A stretch of 64,000 nt of DNA, taken from Sorangium aterium. GTDB taxonomy: Bacteria; Myxococcota_A; Polyangia; Polyangiales; Polyangiaceae. Location of the stretch: assembly GCF_028368935.1 (NCBI RefSeq), contig NZ_JAQNDK010000001.1:3348001-3412000 (forward strand), read 5' to 3'. Below, piece by piece: positions 18,073 through 27,341 of the stretch. A program made the translations under genes and the position numbers. The notes under the pieces were generated by a model. It worked only from the letters and a program-made list of their open reading frames with translations, was not told the DNA's origin and did no database searches. Each line of letters begins with the position of its first letter. The first letter of the stretch is position 1.

Positions 18073-20849
18073 GTGGCGGTCGATCGCGACAAGGTACTCC
18101 AGACCGCGCAGAAGCTTGTCGAGCGGAAGCGCTTCGACAAGGCCATTGTCGAGTACCAGAAGCTGGTCGCAGACGATCCGAAGGACGTCCGCACGCTGCT
18201 CAAGATCGGCGACCTCTACCTGAAGACGGAGGAGTACGTCGAGGCGATCACCACCTACGAGCGCGTCGGCCAGTTCTACTCCCTTCAGGGCTTCGCGCTC
18301 AAAGCGATCGCCGTTTACAAGCAGATCCGCGAGATCATCCACAAGCACGTCCCGCAGTACGAGGATCGCTTCGGCCACATCGTCCCGCGCCTCGCGGAGA
18401 TCTACACGCAGCTCGGGCTCACGAGCGACGCGCTCGCCGCCTACGACGAGGTCGCGACGCGCCTCCTCCGCGCGGGGCGACCGACCGCGACGCGATCGAC
18501 ATCTTCAAGCGGGTCGTCGACCTCGACACGAACAACCCCCTCGCCTACCTCCGCCTCGCGGAGGCGCTGATCCGGGTCCGCGACTACGACGCCGCGATCC
18601 AGCGCTTCGGGACGGCGGCCGAGCTCCTGCTCAAGCTCGGGCGGCGCGACGACGCGCTGAAGGTGGTCGAGCGCCTGCTGCAGCACCGCCCGGACGCCCG
18701 GTTCGCCCGCATGGCCGCCGAGATCTACCTCGATCGCGGCGATCCGAGCGACGGGATGTCGGCCCTGACCAAGCTGCAGATCGCGTTCAAGGAGAACCCG
18801 CGAGACCTGGAGACGCTCGCGCTCCTCGCCCGCGCCTTCGATCTGCTCGGGCAGCCGGCCAAGGCGATCGAGGTGCAGAAGGAGTCGGCGCGCATCGCCA
18901 AGGAGGCCGGGCGGGTCGACCATTTCGCCGCGCTCGTCTCGGCCCTGATCACGCGCGCCCCGAACGACGAGGGCGTGCGCCAGCTCGCCTCCCAGATCGC
19001 GCCCTCGTCGAGGAGCACGCGCGCGTCGATCGACGTCGAGCTCGACGAGGGCGAGGGCGAGGGCGACGACGAGGAGGCGGAGGAGCTCGACGTCGAGGAC
19101 GACGAGCCCGCGTCCGCGGTGCCGATCCCGCTCCGCGCGTCGCAGCCCTCGACGTCGCCGATCGCGAGCCCGCGGCAGCTCGTCGCGCACGCCGAGAGCC
19201 TCCGGCGCGACCGGCAGTACGACAAGGCGGTCGCCCTGCTCAAGGGCGGCGTCGCCCGGCTGCCGGCCGCTCGAGAGCTGCGCGAGAAGCTCTGCGACGT
19301 CCTGATCGAGGCGGGCGATCAGGACGCCGCCGTCGAGCAGATGCTCGCGTTCGCGCAGCAGCTGGCCAGCGAGGACGCCGTCGACGACGCGGCGAGGCTC
19401 CTCGACGAGGTGCTGCTGCTCGATCCCGGCAACGCGCAGGCCACGGAGATGCTCAACCTGCTCGGCTACGCCGTCCCGCAGGAGGACGAGCTCGCCGACG
19501 AGGAGCACGCCGAGCCGGAAGCCTCGCCGACGGCCGGCGAGAACGACGCGTACGCGTCCGAGGTGCCGAGCCAGGACCTCTACGACCCCGACGCGCCGCT
19601 GCCCGCGTACACCCTCGACGAAGACGGCGTCGTCGAGGCGCTCCCCCGGCGGCCCGAGCTCGTCACGCACCTCGACGACCCGTTCGCGAACGAGCCGCCG
19701 CTGCCGAGCTTCCCGATCGAGGACGTCGAAGAGGTCGAGGACGTCGAGGAGCTCGAGGCCATCGACGACGAGGAGGAGGAGACGGCGTCGGTCAACCCGA
19801 GCCGTGCGCCCGAGCACCCCCTGGCCGTCGCTGCGTCCCAGGCTCCGCCCCCGGCGTCCTCGATACCTCCCCCTCCCGTGCTCGCGGCGCCGCCGCCGGC
19901 CCTGTACAGCCCGGTGTCGGGCCGACCGGCGTCGGTCCGACCGGCGTCGGGCCGCTCCGTGCCGCCGGGGTCCTTGCGGCGCGCGGACGCGCTCGACGAG
20001 GACGCGCTCGAGGAGGTCGAGTTCTTCGCGCAGCACGGGATGTTCGACGAGGCGCGGAACATCCTCGAGGAGCAGCTCGCGCGGCTGCCGAACCACCCGC
20101 TCCTGATGGAGCGGCTGCGCGAGGTCACGGAGCTGGCCTCGGACGCGCGGGGGGTGGTGCGGGCGGCGACCGACAACGAGAGCGGCACGCGGGCCGTCCC
20201 GCGCGGCAGCGAGCGGCCGGACGAGGATCGCGCGTTCGACATCGCCGAGTCGCTCAAGATGATCGATGAGCTTGAGGTCGTTCCGGGCTCGGTGACGGGC
20301 GTCCAGGACGATCCTCGGCAGATCAGCGTCGAGAGCGTCTTCGAGCAGTTCAAGGCGGGCGTCGCGGCGCAGATCTCCGAGTCCGACGCGTCGACGCACT
20401 ACGATCTCGGCGTCGCCTACAAGGAGATGGGGCTCTACGCCGACGCGATCGGCGAGTTCGAGCTCGCCGCCCGCGACCCCGGGCGAGAGTGCGTCTGCCA
20501 ATCGATGATCGGCGTCACCCACCTCCAGATGGGCAACATCGAGGCGGGCATCGACGCGCTCATCCGCGGGCTGCACGCCTCGCACAAGACGGTCGAGCAG
20601 GAGCTCGCGCTGACCTACGAGATCGCGAACGCCTACGAGATGCGCGGCGTCCCCGAGCAGGCGCTCTACTACTTCCAGCGCGTCGCCCGGATGAGCCCGA
20701 GCTACAGCGACCCGCGCGGCAGCGTGGCGGAGCGGCTGCGCCGCATCGACGTCCCGAAGCCGGCCGCGCGCGCCGTCGGCGCCGAGATGATCGCGGACGA
20801 GTTCGACGCCGCCTTCGACGATATGCTCCCGAGCGGCAAGCTGCCCTGA
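18073..20849 (+). CDS. Large TPR protein, reading frame interrupted near 18480
   Basis: The protein needs two frames. GTG 18073 (AGGAG 12 bases upstream) reads VAVDRDKVLQTAQKLVERKR through YDEVATRLLRAGR in one frame up to about 18480. From about 18484 the same domain continues in the frame one base back as DRDAIDIFKRVVDLDTNNPL to the stop at 20849. Both halves have clear TPR helices, so one gene of about 925 residues is implied, with a 1-base deletion or 2-base insertion in the GGGGCGACCGACCG tract. After about residue 310 come an acidic Glu/Asp linker, more TPRs (QLVAHAESLRRDRQYDKAVA), a Pro/Ser-rich segment (SGRPASVRPASGRS) and a final TPR block (THYDLGVAYKEMGLYADAIGE). A scaffold function is inferred. 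Confidence 0.8.
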
Positions 20850-20934
20850 ACGCATCGCGCGCGCGGCCGCGCGGGTGCGCCCTGGAAACGACAGAAATTG
20901 GGCCACGGCGGGCGCTCTCCGGTACCGGAGGGGC

Positions 20935-21750
20935 ATGAACCGACCGCTCCTCTTCGCCGCCCTCACCTCGGTCCTGGCTGCCGGTTGCGGCGCCGGGATC
21001 GAGACGAACGCTCGATCCGGTCGCCCGCAGGACGGCTCCGCCAAGGTGGCGGCGCAAGCGCGGCGCGAGGTCCCGCAGCGGACGAAGGGTTCGCTCGACG
21101 AGCGCGGCCCGATCGCCGACGAGGCGTCCGGCGCGCGCAAGCCCGGCGATTATGTGGCCTACCGGTTCTCGGGCAGCTTCAGGAAGACGCCGCTGCTCCT
21201 CACGCAGCGGGTCGTCGCGCGTGAAGGGGACGTCCTCGTGGTCGACGTGACCCTCGAGGACGGCAAGAAGACCGAGGCCCTGCGGGTCCGCATGAGCGAC
21301 GAGCCCAGCAGGCGCGGTGAGATCCTCGGCGCGGCGTGGATCGACGATGGCGCGGAGCGGCCGGCGACCCTCTCGGCCTACGACGCGATGATGGCCAAGA
21401 CCGCGCTCGCCGCCGACGAGAACGAGGACGTGCTCGGCAGCGAGGCGGTGAACGTCGAGGTCGGCGGCTCCTCCATCCCGTGCCAGCGGACCAGCTTCCG
21501 CGTGCGCATCGGCAAGACGAAGGCGACGATGCGCACGCTCCAGAGCGACGACTTCGCCTGGGGCGACGTGGGCGGTGAGATCACGGCCGAGGACGGGCGC
21601 GTGCTCTACCGCGCCGAGCTGATCGACAGGGGCCACGCGGACATGGATGAGCGCGCGGCCGCCGGCGCAGAGCCCAGCCCCGCGCCCCGACCGGCGACCG
21701 TGGCGCGCTCCGCTGACGAAGACGAGGCGTACGACGACTACGAGGACTGA
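20935..21750 (+). CDS. Lipoprotein of unknown function
   Basis: 271 residues; CGGAGGGG lies just before the ATG. Signal peptide with lipobox SVLAAGC (Cys19). The mature part (GDYVAYRFSGSFRKTPLLLT, then VDVTLEDGKKTEALRVRMSD and VEVGGSSIPCQRTSFRVRIG) looks like an all-beta domain. The C-terminus is Pro/Ala-rich and ends in an acidic tail (DEDEAYDDYED). The stop (21748-21750) lies inside the 3' end of hemD on the opposite strand: a 13-base convergent overlap. Family not recognised. Confidence 0.75.
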   Translation: MNRPLLFAALTSVLAAGCGAGIETNARSGRPQDGSAKVAAQARREVPQRTKGSLDERGPIADEASGARKPGDYVAYRFSGSFRKTPLLLTQRVVAREGDVLVVDVTLEDGKKTEALRVRMSDEPSRRGEILGAAWIDDGAERPATLSAYDAMMAKTALAADENEDVLGSEAVNVEVGGSSIPCQRTSFRVRIGKTKATMRTLQSDDFAWGDVGGEITAEDGRVLYRAELIDRGHADMDERAAAGAEPSPAPRPATVARSADEDEAYDDYED

Positions 21751-22706
21751 GCCGGCAGGGGCGCGTCGCCCCGGTTTCCCTTCGCGACGAGGATCTCGAG
21801 CGCGCGCGCGGCCGCCGCCTTGACCAGGTGGCCCATCTTCGGGTGCTCGGGCTCGAAATCCGGCTCGATCCCCTCGGCGCGCAGCGCCTCCGTGCAGACC
21901 GGCCCGATGGACGCCACCACGCCCCGCGCGAGCGCGGCGCGCAGCCGCTCGACGAGCCCCTCCTCGGCCGCCACGAGGAGCGCGTGCTCGACCTGCGCGC
22001 GGCTCGTGAAGAGCGTGATCGCCGCGCCGCCGTCCGCCATGAGGCGGAGCGCCTGCCGGAGCGGCGCGGTGTCCTCCGGGAGCGCCCAGCGGTACACCGG
22101 CACCGGCGTGACATGCGCGCCGGCCGCCGAGAGGCTCGCGTAAAGCTCGTGGCTCGGCGCGCCGTGCTCCTGGACGGCGACGCGCTTTCCGCTCAGGTCG
22201 CCGAGCACGCTGACGGCCTCGACGATCTCCCGCCAGGTGTTCGGCTCGCGGACGGTGATGAAGCGGGTCAGGCCCAGCTCGCGCAGCGCCGAGGCCGGCT
22301 TGGGGCCGCGCACGACGATCTGCACGGACGAAAGCGCCGCCGCCAGGAGAGATACGCCCTGGGCGTCCGCACCAGCGTCACCGTCGGACGCCTCGCCGCC
22401 CTGGCTCGGCTCGAGCGCAGGCGCCGCCTCGGCCACGAGCGCCCGGGTCCCGACGCCGGTCATCAGGATCACGACGTCGAACTCGGCGCCCGCGAGGCGC
22501 CGCGCGAAGTCGAGAGCGCGCTCGTTCCTCTCGATGGGCACCTCGCGGAGCGTGGGCGCCGTGACGGGCACACCGCCATACCGCTGGATCAGCGAGGCCA
22601 TCTCGGAGGCGCGGCGGCTCTCGAAGCAGATGACGCGGCGCCCGGCGAAGTCAGACGGCGCGGGCGGAGAGGGACGGTCGTTTCGTGGGTGGGTGGGCGT
22701 GCTCAC
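21738..22706 (-). CDS. hemD: Uroporphyrinogen-III synthase
   Basis: 322 residues from GTG 22704-22706. Cyclises hydroxymethylbilane to uroporphyrinogen III in tetrapyrrole synthesis. Seen: GRRVICFESRRASEMASLIQ with the N-terminal SRR, VVILMTGVGTRALVAEA, VVRGPKPASALRELGL, KRVAVQEHGAPSHEL, and the C-terminal ITLFTSRAQVEHAL and VVASIGPVCTEALRAEGIEP. HemD families diverge strongly, and this set of motifs is convincing. Some myxobacterial homologues are annotated as uroporphyrinogen-III synthase/response-regulator fusions; no second domain is present here. No Shine-Dalgarno; TATGCT sits 6 bases before the GTG. Confidence 0.85.
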   Translation of the reverse strand: MSTPTHPRNDRPSPPAPSDFAGRRVICFESRRASEMASLIQRYGGVPVTAPTLREVPIERNERALDFARRLAGAEFDVVILMTGVGTRALVAEAAPALEPSQGGEASDGDAGADAQGVSLLAAALSSVQIVVRGPKPASALRELGLTRFITVREPNTWREIVEAVSVLGDLSGKRVAVQEHGAPSHELYASLSAAGAHVTPVPVYRWALPEDTAPLRQALRLMADGGAAITLFTSRAQVEHALLVAAEEGLVERLRAALARGVVASIGPVCTEALRAEGIEPDFEPEHPKMGHLVKAAAARALEILVAKGNRGDAPLPAQSS

Positions 22707-22712
22707 CCGCGC

Positions 22713-22718
22713 AGCATA
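22713..22718 (-). promoter_or_regulatory. Putative -10 of leaderless hemD
   Basis: TATGCT on the minus strand, 6 bases upstream of GTG 22706. No convincing -35 at 16-18 bases; no Shine-Dalgarno. Confidence 0.4.
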
Positions 22719-22763
22719 GCCCGGGTCCAGCGCTGGCGGGTTTCGGGCGGTTGACCAGTTTGC

Positions 22764-22769
22764 TAAGCT
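22764..22769 (+). promoter_or_regulatory. Putative extended -10 of leaderless small membrane protein gene
   Basis: TGC-TAAGCT ending 6 bases before GTG 22776. No Shine-Dalgarno precedes either that GTG or the ATG at 22788. The TTGACC at 22751 is too close to act as its -35. Confidence 0.4.
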
Positions 22770-22775
22770 CCTCGT

Positions 22776-23093
22776 GTGAGCCATCCGATGAGCAACGAGG
22801 CTTCCGGGGTCCAGGGGAGCGGGCTCTCGCGTGCGACGTCGGAGAACGACGTCGGCCCCGATCCCGTCATCGGCGCGGGCATCGCGCTGCTCGGGATCTT
22901 CTTGATGGGGGTGGGGGGCGCGCAGGGCGCGCACTACCTCTTCAACTTCGGCGTGCTCGTGGCGGTTCTCGGGGCCGTCCTGTTCGTCCTGTTCGTGGCG
23001 CTCACGGCGCTGAAGCAGCGACGGGCGCTCGGCCTCGCGAGCCGCGCTCCGAGCCCCGAGGGCAGCGCCGAGCAGCGCGACGCGCGCGACTGA
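22776..23093 (+). CDS. Small two-helix membrane protein
   Basis: 105 residues from GTG 22776, with ATG 22788 as alternative. A polar N-terminus of about 30 residues is followed by two hydrophobic helices (VIGAGIALLGIFLMGVGGA and FNFGVLVAVLGAVLFVLFVAL) and a basic/polar tail. Family not recognised. Its final codons (EQRDARD) are part of a tandem repeat that continues through the intergenic region to the TerB gene. The start choice rests on the -10-like hexamer 6 bases upstream. Confidence 0.7.
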   Translation: MSHPMSNEASGVQGSGLSRATSENDVGPDPVIGAGIALLGIFLMGVGGAQGAHYLFNFGVLVAVLGAVLFVLFVALTALKQRRALGLASRAPSPEGSAEQRDARD

Positions 23094-23220
23094 TCGGCCG
23101 AGCGGCGGCGGCGCCCGGCAGCGGCGCGACGCGCGCGACAGAACAGATCAGCCGAGCGGCGCTGGCGCCCAGCAGCGGCGCGACACACGCGACGGATCAG
23201 CCGAGCGGCGCTCGCGCCCG
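23071..23220. repeat. Three imperfect tandem copies of a ~50-base unit
   Basis: Copies begin about 23071, 23119 and 23172, each with a core gcagcggcgcgacgcgcgcgac, then gatcagccgagcggcgc and a tail tggcgccc. The array starts in the 3' end of the small membrane protein gene and stops at the stop codon of the convergent TerB gene, filling the whole intergenic space. Confidence 0.75.
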
Positions 23221-23222
23221 GG

Positions 23223-23777
23223 TCACGCCGGGGGCTCGCTGCCGGGATCGCTCCGGTCGTCCGGCAGCGCCGGAGAGCCGGCCTGAGGGCCGGCCTCGAC
23301 GGAGAGGTCCGGCTCGATGTCAGCGAGCGAGACGCCGAGCTCCTCGGCGATGCGCTCGATCTCGGCCCGCTCGGCCGGCGTGGGCGTGCCATCCGCGGCC
23401 GCGAGCCGGATCAAGAGGCGCACGACCTCCACCCGCTCGCTCGCGTTGCAGAGCGCCTTGAGCTCGCGGTAGCAGCGGTCGACCTCGCCCTCCTGGAGCG
23501 CGGGCAGCTTGCCCTGCAGGGCGTTGAACACCGCCTCGACGCCGCTCGGCGCGAGCCCGTCGACGTGCGTGAGCAGCTCGCGGAGCAGCTCGTCTTCCTT
23601 GTCGGAGAAGCGGCCGTCGACGCACGCGACCTTGCCGAGCAGGACGATGACGGTGGCGATGTAGCGGAGGACGACCGCCTCGTCGTCCGGGAGCGCCGCG
23701 CGGAGCTCCGTCAGGAGGGCGTCGAGGTTAGGGAACGAGCCCCCCTGCTTCAGGCCGAGCCAGGCGAGGAGTCCCAC
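23223..23777 (-). CDS. TerB-like domain protein
   Basis: 184 residues from GTG 23775-23777. The helical core (VVLRYIATVIVLLGKVACVDGRFSDKEDELLRELL, then VVRLLIRLAAADGTPTPAERAEIERIAEELGVS) shows the two EF-hand-like acidic turns of TerB domains (VDGRFSDKE; ADGTPTPAE). Such domains are named from tellurite-resistance TerB and probably bind metal or act as adaptors at the membrane; the precise role is unknown. The C-terminus is Pro/Ser/Asp-rich. No Shine-Dalgarno; TAGCCT lies 6 bases before the GTG. Confidence 0.8.
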   Translation of the reverse strand: MGLLAWLGLKQGGSFPNLDALLTELRAALPDDEAVVLRYIATVIVLLGKVACVDGRFSDKEDELLRELLTHVDGLAPSGVEAVFNALQGKLPALQEGEVDRCYRELKALCNASERVEVVRLLIRLAAADGTPTPAERAEIERIAEELGVSLADIEPDLSVEAGPQAGSPALPDDRSDPGSEPPA

Positions 23778-23783
23778 GTGATG

Positions 23784-23789
23784 AGGCTA
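23784..23789 (-). promoter_or_regulatory. Putative -10 of leaderless TerB gene
   Basis: TAGCCT on the minus strand, 6 bases upstream of GTG 23777, without a Shine-Dalgarno. No good -35. Confidence 0.4.
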
Positions 23790-23899
23790 CCAGATCCTCG
23801 CCGGGCAGGGCAGCCCGGCGGAGCCCCGCCCTCTACGCCCATCACGCCCGTCACCGCGTTCGTCCATGTCGCCGTCGCCTTGGTCCATTCCCCAGCGGC

Positions 23900-26800
23900 C
23901 TACTCCTCGCCGCCGCGGTCCGCAATCCAATCGTCCACGGGGTTGTCGGACTTCGGGGTCTTCAGGATCGAGCCGTCAGGCCCGTCCTTGCGCACGACGA
24001 GCGTGCGCCGCGTCGTGGTGTCGGGCGTCTCGCGCGCGACCACGGTGATCACGTTGACCCCCGGCCGGAGCGGCGCCTCGAACGAGAACTCGGCCTTCTT
24101 CGGGTCGGCGCCGTCGCGGTTCGACTTGTAGTAGAGCTTCCTCGACCCGACGAAGATGAAGGTGTCGAGCAGCCGCTCGCTGTCCGACGCCGTCCCCGTG
24201 ATCTTCATGGTGCCGGCGCTCGTCGCCAGCGCCGCCGCGGCGATGTCCAGCGTCGGCGGCGCGTGCGAGTAGAGGTCCTCGAACGCGACCGCCGCCGGAG
24301 CCGGCCCGCCGCCAGGGGTCACCTCGCGCGCCGCGACGAACGCGAAGCGCCCGGCGCTGAGGTCGATCTTGACGAACCCGCCTGGCGCCTCGCCGAGCAC
24401 CTTGACCACGGCGCCCGCCGCGAGCCGGCCGAAGCCGCGCGCGCTCGCCTCCGGCGACGGGAGCAGGGTCGCCCCCTCCGCCCCGGCCTTCATGGTGGAG
24501 CCGCCGCCGTTGAGCTGGATGCGCGGCGAGATCGGGATCTTCACCTTCTCGCTGGCGAACTCGCGGAGATCGCGATCGCCGACCGAGAGCGTGAGGGTCG
24601 CCTCGGGCTCCGACAGCTGCTGCTCCACGTCGAAGCTGAAGACCACCTTGCGCACGTCGCCCGGCTTGATGTTCGAGATGTCGAAGCGCCCCGCGTGCAG
24701 CATGAGCCCGTCGCCCGAGAGGTTCGCGATGTTCGCCTGCGTCTCGTACGACGGCCCCTTGCCGACGTTCTTGACGGTCAGGTACATGCTGACCCGCTCT
24801 CCCTTCTGGATGAGCCCGTCGCCGTTGCCCTCGCGGTCATCCGCGATCTGATAGGCGTACTGGAAGAGCGGCCGGTCGAGCGCGCGCACCGTGGGCCGGA
24901 TCTCGACCGCCGGCGGCTCCGCCGCGGCCGCGACCTCGAACTTCACCTTGAGGCCGTCGCTCCGGGAGAGGGCGTCCATCGGGATCGTGCAGACGCGCTT
25001 CTCGTTCGCCTTCCTCGGCTTCGTCGAGCCGATCTTCCGCCCCTCGACCTCGCACCAGCCGAGCGGCGCCTTCGCGCTCTTCGTCTGGCCGGGGCCGATC
25101 TTGCCGAAGATGAGCTCCTTGCTGTCGAAGTACGGGTTGTCGCTCTCCGTCGTCCCACGGAGCCGGTAGACCGGCTGCTTTCCGTTGTTCTTGACCGTGA
25201 CCCGGAGCTCCATCGGCTGGCCCGCGGTCACCTCGGCGCTCGGGCGATCGGTCTCGACCTTCACGTCGAGCTCGGACTTCGCCGCCGGCGTGGCGCCCTC
25301 GGGCGCGTCGGACCAGTCGACGCCGAGCTTCGTCAGCTCGGCCGCGACCTTGCCAAGCTCCTCCTTGCCGACCTGATCGATGTAGTCGTGCATCGCCCGG
25401 AGCTGCTGGAGCCTCGGCGTGGAGGGCGGCATCCGCGCGGCGAGATCCCGCGCGAAGCGGATGGGGAAGTCGACGGCGAAGTCCTCGTCGATGTCGCCGC
25501 CGCGCTCCCGCATCTGCTCGCGCTCGGCGCTCGTGAGCTGGTAACGGACGACCTCGGACGGCTTGCCCGCGGCCGCCGCGCGCGCGTTCGAGAGGTGCGC
25601 CGAGAGATCGCGCTCCCGGAGCCCATCCTTCTGCACGGTGAGATCCATCTCGAGGTCGTCGACCGTCATTGGATCGAGCTCGATGTCCGGCGTGACGCCG
25701 ACGCCCTGGATCGAGATGTCGCCCGGCGTCAGGTACTGCGCGATCGTGAGCTTGAGGGCCGCCTTCTCGGCCGTGACGTCGGGGAAGACGAGCTGCACGC
25801 TGCCCTTGCCGAACGTCTGCGAGCCGACGATGACGGCGCGATCGTTGTTCTTCAGCGCCCCGGCCACGATCTCGCTCGCGCTCGCGCTGTTGCCGCTCAC
25901 GAGCACCACGATCGGGTACAGCGGCTCGGTGCCCGGCCCCTTGGCGCGCTTCTCCTCGCGCCCTTCGGAGGCGCCGACCGTGGACACGATGACGCCGTCG
26001 GCGAGGAACTTGTCGGCGATGCGCGCGGCCTGATCGAGCAGGCCGCCCGGGTTGCCGCGCAGATCGAGCACGAGCCCCTTCAGCGGCCCCTTGCTGCGCA
26101 GCCCGTCGAGCGCCGCGTCGAGCTCCGCGGTGGAGGTCGCCTGGAACGTCTTGAGCCGGACGTAGCCGACGCCGCCCTCCAGGGCGCGCGACTCGACGGA
26201 CCTCACCTTGATCACCTCACGGGTCAGCTCGAAGGCCTTCGGCCCCTGCCACCCGCCCTCGCCCTCGCGGGTCAGCCACACGGTGACCGGGGTGCCCGGA
26301 TCGCCGCGGAGCCTCCGCACAGCGTCGTCGAGCGGCATGTTGAGCGTCGACTCGTTGTTGATCTTCACGATCCGATCGAGCCGCTTGAGGCCCGCCCTGC
26401 CCGCGGGCGTGTCGGGCATCGGGTTCAGGACGGTGAGCATCTGGTCGCGGATCGAGATCACGACGCCGAGCCCGCCGAACGCGCCCGACGTGGAGAGGTT
26501 CATCTCCTTGTACGCCTCGGGGCTCAGGAACGTCGAGTGCGGGTCGAGCGTGTGCAGCATGCCGTTGCACGCGGCGTACTCGACGTCCCGCAGATCGACC
26601 TCGGTGCCGCGGAGGTTCTTCTGGAGGAAGGTGAAGACCTCGCGGAGGCGCGCGGAGACGTCCCAGGGGCCCTGGATGTTGTCGATCCGGAACTTCTTCT
26701 CGCTGGTCTCGACGCGGACGGTGACCTCGTTGGGATCCTCGTTGAGGACGATCACCTGCGCGACGTCGCGCTGGACGGCGTTGAGCGCCGACAGCAGCAT

Positions 26801-27046
26801 CTCCTTCGGCTTGACGCGATCCGGCTCGACGTACTTGTCCCGGATCATCTTGAGCGTCTCGTTGACGGCCTCGAGGCGGGTGAGGTCGTACGGCGCCTTG
26901 GCCACCTGTCCGGTGACCGCGAGCGCGGGCTCGAACCCGCGCCAGAGCCCGCCAGGGCCGAACTGAAGGACGAAGTACGCTGCCAGCGGGAACGCGGCGG
27001 ACACGACGAGCGCCTTGGCGATGCGCTCCATGGGTCGGTGAGGCAT
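23900..27046 (-). CDS. S41 (C-terminal-processing) peptidase with PDZ and multiple C-terminal beta domains
   Basis: 1048 residues. An N-terminal membrane anchor (about 10-30) precedes the core: a PDZ domain at about 180-260 (GGLGVVISIRDQMLTVLNPM, then AGRAGLKRLDRIVKIN) and a tail-specific protease domain with GYVRLKTFQ, LVLDLRGNPGGLLDQAARIA, the nucleophile Ser387 in VSGNSASASE and the general base Lys414 in TFGKGSVQL. Ordinary Ctp proteases end near 450 residues. Here about 500 more follow: two CARDB/NEW3-like segments (ELRVTVKNNGKQPVY; VSMYLTVKNVGKGPSY), an SH3-like segment (GAVVKVLGEAPGGFVKIDL) and a terminal Ig-like domain. Periplasmic, probably cell-surface or wall-directed. ATG 27031 is an alternative start. 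Confidence 0.9.
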   Translation of the reverse strand: MPHRPMERIAKALVVSAAFPLAAYFVLQFGPGGLWRGFEPALAVTGQVAKAPYDLTRLEAVNETLKMIRDKYVEPDRVKPKEMLLSALNAVQRDVAQVIVLNEDPNEVTVRVETSEKKFRIDNIQGPWDVSARLREVFTFLQKNLRGTEVDLRDVEYAACNGMLHTLDPHSTFLSPEAYKEMNLSTSGAFGGLGVVISIRDQMLTVLNPMPDTPAGRAGLKRLDRIVKINNESTLNMPLDDAVRRLRGDPGTPVTVWLTREGEGGWQGPKAFELTREVIKVRSVESRALEGGVGYVRLKTFQATSTAELDAALDGLRSKGPLKGLVLDLRGNPGGLLDQAARIADKFLADGVIVSTVGASEGREEKRAKGPGTEPLYPIVVLVSGNSASASEIVAGALKNNDRAVIVGSQTFGKGSVQLVFPDVTAEKAALKLTIAQYLTPGDISIQGVGVTPDIELDPMTVDDLEMDLTVQKDGLRERDLSAHLSNARAAAAGKPSEVVRYQLTSAEREQMRERGGDIDEDFAVDFPIRFARDLAARMPPSTPRLQQLRAMHDYIDQVGKEELGKVAAELTKLGVDWSDAPEGATPAAKSELDVKVETDRPSAEVTAGQPMELRVTVKNNGKQPVYRLRGTTESDNPYFDSKELIFGKIGPGQTKSAKAPLGWCEVEGRKIGSTKPRKANEKRVCTIPMDALSRSDGLKVKFEVAAAAEPPAVEIRPTVRALDRPLFQYAYQIADDREGNGDGLIQKGERVSMYLTVKNVGKGPSYETQANIANLSGDGLMLHAGRFDISNIKPGDVRKVVFSFDVEQQLSEPEATLTLSVGDRDLREFASEKVKIPISPRIQLNGGGSTMKAGAEGATLLPSPEASARGFGRLAAGAVVKVLGEAPGGFVKIDLSAGRFAFVAAREVTPGGGPAPAAVAFEDLYSHAPPTLDIAAAALATSAGTMKITGTASDSERLLDTFIFVGSRKLYYKSNRDGADPKKAEFSFEAPLRPGVNVITVVARETPDTTTRRTLVVRKDGPDGSILKTPKSDNPVDDWIADRGGEE

Positions 27047-27056
27047 ACGGCGATCG

Positions 27057-27084
27057 AGTATAGACGCGCTCCAGCGAGCGTCGA
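27057..27084 (-). promoter_or_regulatory. Promoter of S41 peptidase gene
   Basis: Minus strand: TCGACG (27079-27084), spacer 16, TATACT (27057-27062), then 10 bases to ATG 27046. The transcript would start at most about 4 bases before the ATG. No Shine-Dalgarno is present. Confidence 0.55.
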
Positions 27085-27131
27085 CCGACGTCGATGCTCG
27101 CTGGCCCGAGCACCGCGTTCCAGCGCGGGCG

Positions 27132-27341
27132 CTACACGGGCTTGTGCGTGTCCTCTTGCTTTTCTTCGGGCTTCGCCGGGAGTTGCTTGGCCGCCTCCTC
27201 GTCGTCGTCGCGGAGCCCCTTCTTGAAATTCCGGATGCCCTCGCCGATCCCCTTCCCGACGTCGGCGATCCTCCCCGCGCCGAAGAGGAGCAGTGCGAGG
27301 CCTACGAGGAGGGCGATTTCAAGCGGTCCGATGCGGCCCAT
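27132..27341 (-). CDS. tatA: Sec-independent protein translocase subunit TatA
   Basis: 69 residues. Short N-terminus, one hydrophobic helix (LEIALLVGLALLLFGAGRI), the hinge FG, then the amphipathic helix IADVGKGIGEGIRNFKKGLRD and a charged acidic/basic tail. This is the TatA/TatE pattern: pore-forming component of twin-arginine export in the inner membrane. TatB usually has a longer helix and Glu at position 8. AAGGGA precedes the ATG. No tatB or tatC lies in the window. Confidence 0.93.
   Translation of the reverse strand: MGRIGPLEIALLVGLALLLFGAGRIADVGKGIGEGIRNFKKGLRDDDEEAAKQLPAKPEEKQEDTHKPV

Noticed and set aside
18470-18490. Programmed -1 ribosomal frameshift in the TPR gene
   Set aside because: No slippery heptamer and no adjacent strong hairpin; an indel is simpler.
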